A stretch of 57,423 nt of DNA from an uncultured Porphyromonadaceae bacterium (GCA_902470475.1 CABRGT010000006.1:1-57423), one strand, 5' to 3'; shown: positions 33,601 through 42,776, numbered from the stretch's first letter. Program-made: numbers and translations. Notes: a model not told the origin generated them from the sequence alone.

Positions 33601-34332
33601 CGAGATCACTGTGTCGATACGGCGCTCGGTAAAGTAGTCGGGACGATCGGGATTGGTCGGATAGAACTGATCGATGCGGGGACCTTTGACAAAAGCCACA
33701 TTATCCTTATAAGCCGAAACCAGGCCGTTGGGATTTTCCTGTGATGTCTTTTTGATCATCCTGAACAGCGAGCTGTCCTGCTCTTTGCCGTCGATGACGA
33801 ATGTGCCGTTGAATATCTTGTGGCGGCAGTGCTCTGAGTTGACCTGCGAGAAACCGAACACCTCGCTGTCGGTAAGGGGGCGTCCGAGGCGCGCGCTCAG
33901 ATCCTTGAGATACTTTATTTCATCTGATGAGAGGGCGAGACCCTCGCTTTCGTTGTATTTTTCAATATCGTCGATATAGACTATGTCGGCCGGCTTTGCA
34001 TCGGCCTTGAAGTCGCTTGCCTTCAGTCCCTCGTAGACCCGCTGCAGCATGGGGTCGAATGAGGGTACGGCATCCGGAGCTACTTTCCTGAACTCCTCTA
34101 TACGCACAATGCCGTCAAGTCCCATATTCTGGCAAATCTCGACGGCATTGGTACTCCAGGGAGTAATCATTTCTTTACGCGGGCCCACGAAGCGCCCTTT
34201 AACTGACCGGGCATCCAACGGCTTTGCCGAGGCAAGAAGCCAGCTGAGGCGCGCGGTGTCCTCTGTGGTTAAAGGATGACTGGATTGGACAAGGTAGACG
34301 GTGTCACTGCCGTTTTTGAAGAATGTAATCAT
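30625..34332 (-). CDS. purL: Phosphoribosylformylglycinamidine synthase, large single-chain form
   Basis: A 1235-residue single-chain PurL. The N-terminal PurS-like and linker part covers ~1-180 (SQVNSEHCRHKIFNG). Synthetase motifs include LKAETHNFPTTVEPFNGAATGTGG, GQPLICGSLLTFE and SIHDHGAGGHLNALSELVEE. The C-terminal glutaminase domain has the Cys nucleophile in SLGICNGCQLMIELG and later AHGEGRF with the His. It makes FGAM from FGAR, ATP and glutamine. A TACCTTTG -7 element lies at 34363-34356, 23 bases before the start. Its 3' end overlaps the convergent small gene by 13 bases. Confidence 0.97.
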   Translation of the reverse strand: MITFFKNGSDTVYLVQSSHPLTTEDTARLSWLLASAKPLDARSVKGRFVGPRKEMITPWSTNAVEICQNMGLDGIVRIEEFRKVAPDAVPSFDPMLQRVYEGLKASDFKADAKPADIVYIDDIEKYNESEGLALSSDEIKYLKDLSARLGRPLTDSEVFGFSQVNSEHCRHKIFNGTFVIDGKEQDSSLFRMIKKTSQENPNGLVSAYKDNVAFVKGPRIDQFYPTNPDRPDYFTERRIDTVISLKAETHNFPTTVEPFNGAATGTGGEIRDRLGGGRASLPLAGTAVYMTSYPRLDAAKKWELMMNPRVWLYQTPAEILIKASNGASDFGNKFGQPLICGSLLTFEHKEAGINYGYDKVIMLAGGVGYADRKDAIKGTPRPGQKVVVAGGDNYRIGMGGGAVSSVNTGSYDNSIELNAVQRANPEMQKRVSNVIRALAESENNPIVSIHDHGAGGHLNALSELVEETGGHIDIDRLPVGDPTLSDKEIVGNESQERMGFVINAEDIPLVERIAQRERAPLYVVGETTGDHRFTFTRSSGARPIDLEMSDMFGNSPKTVMTDSTVERNFDDAPTDAGKLSQYLSDVLSLEAVACKDWLTNKVDRSVTGRIARQQCQGEIQLPLSDCGVVALDYHGKSGIATSIGHAPQAAVADSKAGSVLAIAESLTNIAGAQLANGLKSVSLSANWMWPCRNEGFDASLYAAVKACSDFAIALGINIPTGKDSLSMTQKYSDGTKVLAPGTVIISAAGEVSNVRRTVSPVVANTANSTLYYIDFSSDELRLGGSALFQTMGKVGSHVPTVKDPEKFRTAFEAVQKLVRGRKLLAMHDVSAGGLIVTLLEMTFANTTGGLKVYTDGFRAYGEKDLVKILFAENPAIVIQVADSAKESVEKILDGAGLKYFPVATPAKERVLQLTHGDQEFLLGIDALRDTWFRPSYMLDKLQSGEECAEARFANYKRQPLRYAIAKDFDGKLAGRPAPTSDRRARAAIIREKGVNGDREMAYSLYLAGFDVKDVHLSDLMSGRETLEDVSMIVFCGGFSNSDVLGSAKGWAAGIKWNEKARTAIENFYKRPDTLSLGICNGCQLMIELGLIDTTDSKGNKIRMEHNRSHKFESSFLGLTIPASNSVMLKDLAGMKLGIWVAHGEGRFMLPGKLSDHNVAVRYSYNAYPANPNGSAGAVAGVCSSDGRHLAMMPHLERAIFPWQCAYYPRSRRNDDVTPWYAAFVNARKWIENQAR

Positions 34333-34355
34333 CGGTACGTTTATGAATTTGTGTG

Positions 34356-34363
34356 CAAAGGTA
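34356..34363 (-). promoter_or_regulatory. -7 element of purL
   Basis: TACCTTTG on the minus strand in the 44-base gap between hemW and purL, so purL is not simply read through from hemW. No clear -33 partner. Confidence 0.5.
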
Positions 34364-34376
34364 GCGATTTTTCATG

Positions 34377-35471
34377 TCATAACCTAATTAATTCGCGTAT
34401 AAAGCTGTCGGAGATGAGCCAGTAATCGGGTGGAATGCGCAGGCGGTTGCCGCCCAGCACCATCCGGCCGGTGTCGATAAACCGCCGTGCGTCGGCGGTG
34501 ACACCTGCTGCAATATCCTCGGGCAGCGCCGACAGATCGAGGCCCCGGGCCGTGCGCAGCGAACTGAGAATTATATCGTTCAGACGGTCGAGCGGACTCT
34601 CCTCGTCGATTTCTACCGGATACGGCATGCGGGAGAGCCACTGCGCGATGTCGGGAAGGTCAATGCGGCGTGTCAGCCCGTCGAAACTGTGAGCTGACGG
34701 TCCGATGCCGAGCCATCGGCCGTCGGCAGACCAGTACAGGCTGTTGTGGCGCGAATGCATACCCGGACGGCATAGGTTCGAGATCTCGTAGTGCTCGAAA
34801 CCTGCGTCCGCACTCAACTCGCGCAGAAGCCGGAACTGCCAGGATATTGTATCTTCGTCAGGCGGCTCTGCCTTTCCTTTACTGTACATGATATCGAGCG
34901 CAGTGCCTTCGGCGTAGGTCAGGCAGTAGGCCGACATATGAGTTATACCGGTAGAAAGTAGTCGGTCGAGCGAGTCTGTCCATATTTTATCGGACATCCC
35001 CGGGATGCCGTAAATGAGATCACAACTTACGTTGGTGATTCCGGCATCGTGAAGCGTATCGATGGCTGCGAGAGCCTGCGATGAGGTGTGCCGGCGGCGC
35101 ATCCACTTAAGGATATTGTCGTTCAGCGACTGCACCCCCATGCTAACCCGGTTGAATCCCATTTCCTTCCAGCCGCGGGCACGCTCGGGTGTGACATCGT
35201 CGGGATTGACCTCGATTGTGATTTCCTGCGCACCGGTTACCGGCAATCGGTCAAGTATCTTTGCGAGCAGTCCGATCGGAATAATTGATGGGGTTCCGCC
35301 ACCGAAATATATGGTTGAAAACGGACCATCGATCTCGCTGCTGCGACAACCATATTCCGCTATGATACCGTCGACAACCCTCTCCATGGTAGAAAGTATC
35401 GGCACAGAGTAAAAGTCGCAGTAGATGCACTTGCTGCGGCAGAAAGGTATGTGTATGTAAAGTCCGTTCAA
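34377..35471 (-). CDS. hemW: HemW-like radical SAM protein, probable TTG start
   Basis: A radical SAM protein with CRSKCIYCDFYS (CxxxCxxC cluster), YFGGGTPSIIP and GVQSLND, characteristic of HemW, the heme chaperone once annotated as oxygen-independent coproporphyrinogen oxidase. No ATG lies close to the start of homology (NGLYIHIPFC); the nearest is at 35519, inside addB. A TTG at 35471-35469 overlaps the addB stop (TTGA) and gives MNGLYIHIPFC, 364 residues, so I prefer it. HemW inserts heme into membrane proteins. The C-terminal HemW domain is present. Confidence 0.88.
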   Translation of the reverse strand: MNGLYIHIPFCRSKCIYCDFYSVPILSTMERVVDGIIAEYGCRSSEIDGPFSTIYFGGGTPSIIPIGLLAKILDRLPVTGAQEITIEVNPDDVTPERARGWKEMGFNRVSMGVQSLNDNILKWMRRRHTSSQALAAIDTLHDAGITNVSCDLIYGIPGMSDKIWTDSLDRLLSTGITHMSAYCLTYAEGTALDIMYSKGKAEPPDEDTISWQFRLLRELSADAGFEHYEISNLCRPGMHSRHNSLYWSADGRWLGIGPSAHSFDGLTRRIDLPDIAQWLSRMPYPVEIDEESPLDRLNDIILSSLRTARGLDLSALPEDIAAGVTADARRFIDTGRMVLGGNRLRIPPDYWLISDSFIRELIRL

Positions 35472-38449
35472 TATTTTTTGTCCGGCATCACCTTGCCGCA
35501 CATAGGTTTGAATTTGCAAAACTGGCAGTTGTCGGTCCCTTCACACTGCGTGAAAGGTGTGGTGTCGTCGAATATCCGTGTGATCAGATCCTCGATCAAC
35601 GGTCGGAACTCACCGCTGATTTCCGACCATCGTTCAAGTGGTTTGCTTCTGAAAGATATAGGCTTGATCTGCCCATCTTTCACTATCAGCCGCGGAGCCT
35701 CGATGACGGGCGTAATTTCGGTCCCGGGCCGCACCATATCGTTGAATGCCTCTGAATAGAGCAGAAGCTGGAATATACCCTGGCGCGTGTGGTCTCTGTT
35801 GAACAGATTGGTCATCTCGCGTCCTATAGCGTTGCTGTCGGCACCTGTCTTGTAGTCGATGAAGCGCAGATGCCCTTCCTTAAGGCGGTCGATACGGTCG
35901 ATCTGCATGCGGAAATTTACTTTCAGCTCCGGAGTTACCTGCCACTGCCGGTCCACGACGTCGAATTCGCCCTTTATATATGTGAAGCCTCCGCCGGAGC
36001 AGTAAGCCTCTGCCTCAGCCTCAAGGACACTCCGGATCTGCCGCGAGGTAACCTCTGTGATCAGTTCAGCCTCCATGGTAAGCTGAGGTATTCCGGTCTT
36101 GATCTTATCGGGACTGTACAGGACCTTCAGCGTCTCATTTTTCACGAGTTTCTCTATGCGGTCGCTTTCAAGTATCTGTCCGATAGTCTGCCGCGTTATC
36201 AGACAACCTTCGTAAGGCCGATACAGCTCGAGCATCGTATGATGGAAAATGTCACCGATCATAGCAGCCGTTATAAACCCCTTGGGCTGATCCTCCTCCC
36301 GCAGTCCCTTGACGTACTGCAGATAGAACTGCAGGGGGCAGTTCATGTAGGTTTTCAGAGCCGAAGCCGACAGTCGCGGACCTCCTTCCCGACGGAAACT
36401 GTCGAGTTCGTCAAGAACCTTTTGCGTCTTTTGTACCTCGATTTTACGCAGGCCGCCTTGCACACTGCTGCTGTCTATGGCCAGGTGCCGTATGTTGCCT
36501 TTGTCGTAGAGATAGATAAGCTGGCTGAGATAGCGTGACATCTCGCCTCCGCCGCGAATTCCCTGCCGGCTGTCGTACATCAGGACAACACGTCTCGCAC
36601 GCGTGATGGCGCGGAAAAAATAATAGGAGTAATAGCTTTCGGACTGCTCGATCGGAGGCAGCCCGTAGCCGCGCCGGAGTGCGTTGGGGATCATTGTCTT
36701 CACATAGTCACGGCGCGGGAACGTACGTTCGTTCATCGACAGAATCAGCAGATTGTCGAAATCGAGGCACCGTGTTTCCAGTACCCCCATCACCTGAAGC
36801 CCGTTGAGAGGCGTGCCGTTCAGACTCAGACTTGTTGAACTCAGAATTTTTTCGAACATCATCAGGAATGTAGCTTCGTGCATTCTGATGTCATAGTGCT
36901 TTATATTACGGTACAGATCGGTCACATACTGTCTGACAGCCTCGAGAACCTCGAGCTCGACAGTCTGCAACGCCCCCCGCTGCTCGGCTATCGGCCGGAG
37001 ATGCATACTCAGACCGTCGATCATTTCGGTGACGTATCTGTACGTCTCGTCGACGTCTGCGGGATTTTCGACCGTCCGGAATATGTACTTCAGCGAAGGA
37101 TGGCTTTCGGCCAGTTCGGCCGCGTCGATATTGTACATGCGGTCGCGGTTTATGCTTCTGCGGATATTCTCGGCGACATCACCGGCTATCAGCTGTATGT
37201 GTGGATGCTGCAGTACCTCGAGAACGTCCTGATAGAAAAATGTGCGCGAACCGTCCGACCGCTTGCGGGCGCGCATCTGCAATGCGATGATCACGCGGAA
37301 CAATGTGGCGAATGTTGTCGACGAATAGGGGACCGACATTGTGACATTGATTTTGTCGACACTATCATCAAGCCCCAGCAACAGCGATGACAGCAGATTC
37401 TGCTGCGGCACGACGGCTGCCGTATTGATGCTGTCTGTCCCGTTCCGAAGATTTTCAAGATACCATCCGTTGAGTACACACGCTGCCTGTTTGGCCTGTC
37501 CCACGCCGGATGAAAAGCCGATGATATCGATCTGCGGCACCTCCGGGACGCAGGACGGAGTGAAATCCTCGGGCATAGGAAACTGCCGCGCAAGATTCTT
37601 TATTATAGTGACAGCCTTGCCGGGGCTCTCACCGTCGAATATAGGCGAAGCTGTGTCCCAGAAGAAATCGGCCGCTCCGGCGGATTGCAGACGTCGCATT
37701 ATCACGATTTCGGCTGTGGTAAGTTCCGCATGGCCGACAAAAACATACCTGTTGCGCCTGAGACATTCCACCGGCTCATTCTTTACCGCGCGTACGGCGT
37801 CGAGAGCGATCATGCCCTTTGTGCCAAGCCGTCTGTCACGCATTTCAGCATTGAAATCGATATAAAGCTGGCCGAGAATCTGCCATAGTGCGAGAAATTT
37901 GCGCGTGACAGGCTGTTCGCGGTCGCTGCCGTGGCCCGTATGATACCAGAAAGTGTCGATAGACTCGGTCATGGGCGTTTCGCCCCAAATATCCCGTATG
38001 ACCTTCTTCTGATCATCAGTCAGATAATCGGCTGTGATGCTTTTCAGATCGTTCAGGTTGCTGTATAGCTTTCCGGCATCGGCCATCGATGAGTCGATGG
38101 CATCGAAATCAGACAGTATCATGTCGCCCCAGAATATAAACTTGTCGAAATCCTTGGCTTGCTCGGTGCGTCCGTGCCGTTCGAGTATGGACCGGTAGCA
38201 GTTGTAGAGCAGAAAAAGGCGATCGTCGTGCGACGCTTCTATCAGAGGCGACCGACGCGAGAGAAATTTGCCGAATGTCGTGAAGCGCGGCATGAAACTG
38301 ACACCGCTGGGCATGGCCAGCTGCACATAGCGCTTCAGGAACAGTGCCGAGCGTTTGTTTGGCAATATGAAGATATGATCGGCCAGGTCACCGCCCGATT
38401 TCAGCTTGCCGACATGATAGGCGGCTATCTGTTCCAAGAATTTCTGCAT
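35468..38449 (-). CDS. addB: AddB-like PD-(D/E)XK nuclease/inactivated helicase
   Basis: A 993-residue protein. The N-terminus (HIFILPNKRSALFLKRYVQ) and the central region (LDFDNLLILSMNERTFPRRDY) follow the helicase-like part of Bacteroidota AddB proteins. The nuclease domain at the C-terminus has FIDYKTGAD with the Asp...Asp-Tyr-Lys core. A late Cys cluster, CEGTDNCQFCKFKPMCG, with an upstream Cys (MNCPLQFYLQY), suggests the AddB iron-sulfur cluster. It would work with AddA in double-strand-break processing; addA is not adjacent in this window. It is coupled to hemW. Confidence 0.85.
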   Translation of the reverse strand: MQKFLEQIAAYHVGKLKSGGDLADHIFILPNKRSALFLKRYVQLAMPSGVSFMPRFTTFGKFLSRRSPLIEASHDDRLFLLYNCYRSILERHGRTEQAKDFDKFIFWGDMILSDFDAIDSSMADAGKLYSNLNDLKSITADYLTDDQKKVIRDIWGETPMTESIDTFWYHTGHGSDREQPVTRKFLALWQILGQLYIDFNAEMRDRRLGTKGMIALDAVRAVKNEPVECLRRNRYVFVGHAELTTAEIVIMRRLQSAGAADFFWDTASPIFDGESPGKAVTIIKNLARQFPMPEDFTPSCVPEVPQIDIIGFSSGVGQAKQAACVLNGWYLENLRNGTDSINTAAVVPQQNLLSSLLLGLDDSVDKINVTMSVPYSSTTFATLFRVIIALQMRARKRSDGSRTFFYQDVLEVLQHPHIQLIAGDVAENIRRSINRDRMYNIDAAELAESHPSLKYIFRTVENPADVDETYRYVTEMIDGLSMHLRPIAEQRGALQTVELEVLEAVRQYVTDLYRNIKHYDIRMHEATFLMMFEKILSSTSLSLNGTPLNGLQVMGVLETRCLDFDNLLILSMNERTFPRRDYVKTMIPNALRRGYGLPPIEQSESYYSYYFFRAITRARRVVLMYDSRQGIRGGGEMSRYLSQLIYLYDKGNIRHLAIDSSSVQGGLRKIEVQKTQKVLDELDSFRREGGPRLSASALKTYMNCPLQFYLQYVKGLREEDQPKGFITAAMIGDIFHHTMLELYRPYEGCLITRQTIGQILESDRIEKLVKNETLKVLYSPDKIKTGIPQLTMEAELITEVTSRQIRSVLEAEAEAYCSGGGFTYIKGEFDVVDRQWQVTPELKVNFRMQIDRIDRLKEGHLRFIDYKTGADSNAIGREMTNLFNRDHTRQGIFQLLLYSEAFNDMVRPGTEITPVIEAPRLIVKDGQIKPISFRSKPLERWSEISGEFRPLIEDLITRIFDDTTPFTQCEGTDNCQFCKFKPMCGKVMPDKKY

Positions 38450-38505
38450 AACCTGCTTTGTTGAGTGTGCGCGTCTGCGTCAGACTATCCGCGCGAAACT
38501 GCTTC

Positions 38506-38537
38506 CAAAAATAGCAAAATATTTTGATACGTACAAA
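38506..38537 (-). promoter_or_regulatory. Promoter of addB-hemW
   Basis: On the minus strand TTTG (38537-38534) and TATTTTTG (38513-38506) are 20 bases apart. The addB start is 57 bases downstream. Confidence 0.7.
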
Positions 38538-38538
38538 T

Positions 38539-38573
38539 AATAATGGCCACGTCATCGCGACGCAGCCATTATT
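38539..38573 (-). terminator. Terminator of the rpsF-rpsR-rplI operon
   Basis: AATAATGGC (38539-38547) pairs with GCCATTATT (38565-38573), with an inner CGTC/GACG stem. On the minus strand it leads into ATTTG. It lies 32 bases after rplI and directly before the addB promoter. Confidence 0.7.
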
Positions 38574-38604
38574 GGAGGGATATAGTAGTGAATTTGGGAT
38601 TTGC

Positions 38605-39048
38605 TTATTCAGCGACAACCTCAAAGGGTACTTCGACAGCCACTTCCTTGTGGAACTGGATGGTGGCGCTGTACTTGCCGACCTCCTTGATGCTGTCCTT
38701 GATGATGATCAGCTTGCGGTCGACATTGTGACCGAGCTTCTCGAGGGCCTCTGCAATCTGGATTGCGTTGACCGAACCGAAGATAGTGCCGTTGGCGCTG
38801 GTCTTGGCACCGATGGTCAGAGCAACGCCTTCGAGGGCAGCAGCTGCTGCCATGGCGTCTTCCTTGATCTTGGCGAGCTTGTGGGCGCGCTGACGCTGGT
38901 TCTCTTCGAGAATTTTAATAGCCGAGGGAGTAGCTACTACGGCTTTGCTCTGAGGGATCAGGTAGTTGCGGCCGTAGCCATCCTTTACTTCTACGACGTC
39001 GTCCTTGTATCCAAGGCCGCGAACGTCTTCTTTGAGAATGATCTTCAT
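38605..39048 (-). CDS. rplI: Ribosomal protein bL9
   Basis: A 147-residue protein of normal bL9 length. The N-terminal rRNA-binding domain reads MKIILKEDVRGLGYKDDVVEVKDGYGRNYLIPQSKAV, diagnostic of L9, followed by the long connecting helix (ILEENQRQRAHKLAKIKEDAMAAAAAL) and a C-terminal domain with FGSVNAIQIAEAL. It is the last gene of rpsF-rpsR-rplI, 20 bases after rpsR. Confidence 0.98.
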   Translation of the reverse strand: MKIILKEDVRGLGYKDDVVEVKDGYGRNYLIPQSKAVVATPSAIKILEENQRQRAHKLAKIKEDAMAAAAALEGVALTIGAKTSANGTIFGSVNAIQIAEALEKLGHNVDRKLIIIKDSIKEVGKYSATIQFHKEVAVEVPFEVVAE

Positions 39049-39068
39049 GTGACTTCCTTAGCTTAAGA

Positions 39069-39338
39069 TTATTTCATCAGGTCAGTTACATAGGGCAGAA
39101 GGGCGAGATGACGGGCGCGCTTTACGGCCTGTGCAACGCGGCGCTGGAATTTCAGCGAGGTGCCCGTGATGCGACGGGGAAGGATCTTGCCCTGTTCGTT
39201 GAGGAACTTCTTGAGGAATTCGGGATCCTTATAGTCGACATATTTGATACCTGCACGTTTGAAACGGCAATATTTTTTCTTCTTTACGTCTACCGACATC
39301 GGGGTCAGGTAGCGGATTTCTGATTGTGCCTGTGCCAT
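39069..39338 (-). CDS. rpsR: Ribosomal protein bS18
   Basis: An 89-residue protein. KKKYCRFKRAGIKYVDYKDPEFLKKFLNEQGKILPRRITGTSLKFQRRVAQAVKRARHLALLPY is the conserved S18 core (described here by its order of motifs KKYCRF, ILPRRITG and KRARHLALLP). It binds with bS6 in the small-subunit platform. Start codon is 3 bases after the rpsF stop. Confidence 0.98.
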   Translation of the reverse strand: MAQAQSEIRYLTPMSVDVKKKKYCRFKRAGIKYVDYKDPEFLKKFLNEQGKILPRRITGTSLKFQRRVAQAVKRARHLALLPYVTDLMK

Positions 39339-39341
39339 GAT

Positions 39342-39716
39342 TTAGTCCTCCTTCGTTTCTTGGGTTGCGGGTGCGGCGGCTTCAGCCTTGTTTGCTTTCA
39401 GGCTGCGACGCTTTGCTGCATATTCAGCGGCATACTTGTCCTGGCGGAAAGTCAGGAAGCGAAGCACGCGCTCGTCGCGACGGTATGCCGTCTCGAGCTT
39501 CTTTACAATAGTGGGTTCGCCTTCGAACTCGATCAGGCTGTAAAAGCCGGTCGACTTCTTGTCGATGGGATATGCCAGCTTGCGCATGCCCCATTCCTCG
39601 GTGTTCACGATAGTGCCGCCGTTGTCGGTGAGCACTTTGCTGAACTTTTCTACCGCTTCCTTCATCTGAACATCAGACAAAACGGGAGTTAAAATGAAAA
39701 CGGTTTCGTACTGCAT
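39342..39716 (-). CDS. rpsF: Ribosomal protein bS6
   Basis: A 124-residue protein. MQYETVFILTPVLSD and WGMRKLAYPIDKKSTGFYSLIEFE are typical S6 motifs, and a Lys/Ala/Glu-rich tail (EAAAPATQETKED) ends it, as often in Bacteroidota. It heads the rpsF-rpsR-rplI operon and is preceded by a strong promoter with a ~60-base leader. Confidence 0.97.
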   Translation of the reverse strand: MQYETVFILTPVLSDVQMKEAVEKFSKVLTDNGGTIVNTEEWGMRKLAYPIDKKSTGFYSLIEFEGEPTIVKKLETAYRRDERVLRFLTFRQDKYAAEYAAKRRSLKANKAEAAAPATQETKED

Positions 39717-39782
39717 TGTTTTTTAATGAGTGGTTAACTATTAGTTTTGAGGTGATTAGCGTATATATCCGCAAATCGCTCG

Positions 39783-39814
39783 CAAAGTTACGCATTTTTC
39801 ACCTATCTGCCAAA
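39783..39814 (-). promoter_or_regulatory. Promoter of rpsF-rpsR-rplI
   Basis: On the minus strand TTTG (39814-39811) and TAACTTTG (39790-39783) are 20 bases apart. The rpsF ATG is 67 bases downstream. Confidence 0.78.
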
Positions 39815-39878
39815 TATTTGTGCGACAAATTTCGTATTCATGTTCGATTTTGCCTTCAATTCGCTTTTTTCGCTCATG

Positions 39879-42776
39879 TCAGCGCTTTTTGGGCTGGATG
39901 CTGAGACGGTACTGGACACTGAACATCAGGTAGCGTGGCAGGGAATTGGTGTAGGTGACAGTGCGGCCTGTGGCAGTCACGGCGTAGTTGACGTTGGACA
40001 GTTTGTGAAGCAGGTCAAAACCGTCGGCCATGAACACCCAGCGGCTGTTGCGCGGGGGTGTGTAGGTCAGACGCACGTTCCACACGGGATCGGTCGTGTC
40101 GAGATAGTCCACGCCGTAGCCGCGACGCGTATAGCACATCAGGTCGGTGCTGATGCCGAATCCGGCAGGAAGCCGGAACACGCCCGACAGTCCGTAATTG
40201 ATGTGATGGGCGTTCTGTGTGTCGAATCCCGCGCGGTGCGAGGAAGTGTGGCGGTTGGTATAGTCGCAGCGGAGGGTGATGTTCTGTCCGGCAAACTGCC
40301 ATCCGAACTTGAATTTCTCGCTCAGGGAGCGGTAATTGACCTTGAACGGCTCAGGCTCGGATAGGTTGACGCCGATCATGTCGTTGTAGCGCGAGAAGCT
40401 GGCGTCGGCCTCACTGCTGAGAGTGAACTGTTTTTGAGAGCCGAACTGCCAGTTGAGCTCGTCAGTGACGGCAAATGTACGGTCACCGTCGACATTGTAC
40501 ATACGGTTGACACGCACGCCTGTAGAGGTGTCATAAGTGTAGCCGCGTACCAAAGTATTAGAGGTGTGTGTCGCTCCGAGATAGAGCAGGTTGTAGAACG
40601 AATGCGACAGCGGCGAATACTGCCAGCGGACAAGGTGGCGGTGGGTAACCTGCGCCTTGAGGTCGGGATTGCCCAGATAGATGTTGAGAGGGTCGTAGTC
40701 GGAAGTCACGTCGAGCATATCCACCATATCGGGTAACTCATACCGCACACGGTAGCTGTAGCGCAGGTAATGGCGGTAGTTGGTACGGCCATCCTTCATC
40801 TGCCCGCAGAATCCGCCTTCAATCCGGCCGAACCATATGTTGCTGATCTCGACGGCGGTGTTCTGACGTGACAGGCGATAATCGCGGTTGTCGGTCCAAT
40901 AATCGAGCTTGCGGTGGATGAGGCACAGAGTCGGCGAAAGCTGCAAGGTGAAAAAGCTGCTTTCGGAGCGTTTATAATAAAGCACCTGCGGACTGAACGA
41001 ATGTGTGTTGGTGTACAGGCGCGTACGGTGACTGTTGCCGGGATCCAGCGATGAGAGATAATCTTCGGGGACGACGCCATATACGCCCATGTCCTCGAGC
41101 CGGTCAAGGGCATACAGATATGAGTCGGCTGTGCGGTCCTCGAATGAATATTGGTATGTGAGCCCTGCGTCCCAGTCGCCGAAGCTACCGCGATAGCCGG
41201 CGCTTCCACCAAGCGAGATGGTGCGGTTGGGTGAGTTGTCGACGTATTGCCGACGTCGTACGGCAGCCGCAGGATCCTGGCCGTAGTTGACATCGTAATC
41301 GCGCCAGAGTTCTTCCTTGCTTCCTTTCAAGCCTCCGTTTACCGACACGAACAGCCGGTCGTTGGACTGCGGTATTTTAAAAGAAAAATATGGATTGATA
41401 TTGAAGCCCCACGACCGGCTCCATCCGTCGGTGCGCGTGCGGTTGCGGTTGATGACGGCTTCGAGCGCTTCTGACGGGTTGCCTGAGTAAAGGCCTTCGA
41501 TGACCTCCATGGTCACATCCTGAAGTTCGCGGTCGAATGTTGCTGAAAGCCCCGAGCCGGCATTCTTGCCATAGCGGTACATGCCGCTGACCGCAAGGGA
41601 TGTGACTGTATTCGAATTGCGAAGATACGCATCATGGGAGGTGTTAAGTGACACTTCACGCTGCCGGCTGTTGCCGAACGAGCGGTCGTAAGTGTCGCCG
41701 CCGGGCAGAAAGTTGGTTCGCGAGTTGCTGCGGAAGTCGTTGTTGACCGACTGGGCGAACGCCACATTTCCGTTGGCGACTTTCGTCTCCCCTGCGTCGC
41801 TGAAATTATAGTCGACACCGGCCATGCGGTATTCCTTGCGGCCCGCAGGCATCTTCTCGGGCGTCCATGTATCGTTGCGGCCCGGACGGCGGTTGTCGTT
41901 GAGATTGTTCACATTGCCGATCAGCGATACGCGCGAGGTGTTTGTGAACATATTGGCGAAGATCTTGGCCAGATAGCGGTCCTGGGTGCCGTAGCCGGCC
42001 TGGGCGTTGATGAGCCAGCCCCGGTTGTACTCCTTTTTCAGACGTACGTCCATGGTGAGGACTTTCGGCGCGAGGGGATCATCCTTAAGACGGTCGGATA
42101 CTTTCTGACCCTCGTATACCTGTATGTTCTTTACGGTGTAAGCCGCAATGTTTTCGAGCATCACATTGTTATTGCCGTCCATGAATTCCTTGCCGTTGAG
42201 CAGAAGCGATTCCACAAACTGGCCGTTGATTTTGATCTGGCCGTCGGTGTTGAGTTCGGCGCCCGGGAGCTGGGCTATCAGCGCGTCGAGCATGGAACCT
42301 TCTGCGAGCTGGAAAGCATCGGCATCGTAAACGACGGTATCGCCCTTGTTGTAGAATTTAATTTTTGTGGAGGTGACGGTAACTTCGCGAAGGGCCAGCG
42401 GAGCGCGGTCGAGGAATATTGTCTCGAGGTGGCGTGATTCCTCGCGACGACCCACGGCCGACACGTCGAACGGCATCAGTAAGGTTTTGTACCCCTCGCA
42501 ACGCACCTCAAGCATGCAAAGACTGTCGGCACGCGGTATCTGGATGAAAAACATCGACAAGGTGTCGACAGCGCCTCCGCCGGCATATGCGAGACCTTTG
42601 TTAGCCTGAGCCGAATCGACGGCAACTCCAGCGGAGTCGAGCCGGAATACGTAGGCTGATGTAAGGTCGGATTTATTGACCGCGTCCTTGACACGCCCGT
42701 ATATAGTGAGCATGTCGTTGGCGGCGAAACCGCATAGCGCGACAAGCCCCATTATAATAGAAAACAATTTTTTCAT
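39879..42776 (-). CDS. Outer-membrane beta-barrel (TonB-receptor-like) protein
   Basis: A 965-residue exported protein. The signal peptide covers ~1-19 (MKKLFSIIMGLVALCGFAA). A carboxypeptidase-regulatory-like domain follows (~22-130), then a plug-like region (~135-240: DTVVYDADAFQLAEGSMLDALIAQLPG, INGQFVESLLLNGKEF, VYEGQK) and a long barrel (~245-965). The order matches outer-membrane beta-barrel family proteins related to TonB receptors; no TonB box is evident. The ligand is unknown. It begins only 32 bases after lpd with no visible promoter, so it may be read from the glycine cleavage operon. Confidence 0.82.
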   Translation of the reverse strand: MKKLFSIIMGLVALCGFAANDMLTIYGRVKDAVNKSDLTSAYVFRLDSAGVAVDSAQANKGLAYAGGGAVDTLSMFFIQIPRADSLCMLEVRCEGYKTLLMPFDVSAVGRREESRHLETIFLDRAPLALREVTVTSTKIKFYNKGDTVVYDADAFQLAEGSMLDALIAQLPGAELNTDGQIKINGQFVESLLLNGKEFMDGNNNVMLENIAAYTVKNIQVYEGQKVSDRLKDDPLAPKVLTMDVRLKKEYNRGWLINAQAGYGTQDRYLAKIFANMFTNTSRVSLIGNVNNLNDNRRPGRNDTWTPEKMPAGRKEYRMAGVDYNFSDAGETKVANGNVAFAQSVNNDFRSNSRTNFLPGGDTYDRSFGNSRQREVSLNTSHDAYLRNSNTVTSLAVSGMYRYGKNAGSGLSATFDRELQDVTMEVIEGLYSGNPSEALEAVINRNRTRTDGWSRSWGFNINPYFSFKIPQSNDRLFVSVNGGLKGSKEELWRDYDVNYGQDPAAAVRRRQYVDNSPNRTISLGGSAGYRGSFGDWDAGLTYQYSFEDRTADSYLYALDRLEDMGVYGVVPEDYLSSLDPGNSHRTRLYTNTHSFSPQVLYYKRSESSFFTLQLSPTLCLIHRKLDYWTDNRDYRLSRQNTAVEISNIWFGRIEGGFCGQMKDGRTNYRHYLRYSYRVRYELPDMVDMLDVTSDYDPLNIYLGNPDLKAQVTHRHLVRWQYSPLSHSFYNLLYLGATHTSNTLVRGYTYDTSTGVRVNRMYNVDGDRTFAVTDELNWQFGSQKQFTLSSEADASFSRYNDMIGVNLSEPEPFKVNYRSLSEKFKFGWQFAGQNITLRCDYTNRHTSSHRAGFDTQNAHHINYGLSGVFRLPAGFGISTDLMCYTRRGYGVDYLDTTDPVWNVRLTYTPPRNSRWVFMADGFDLLHKLSNVNYAVTATGRTVTYTNSLPRYLMFSVQYRLSIQPKKR

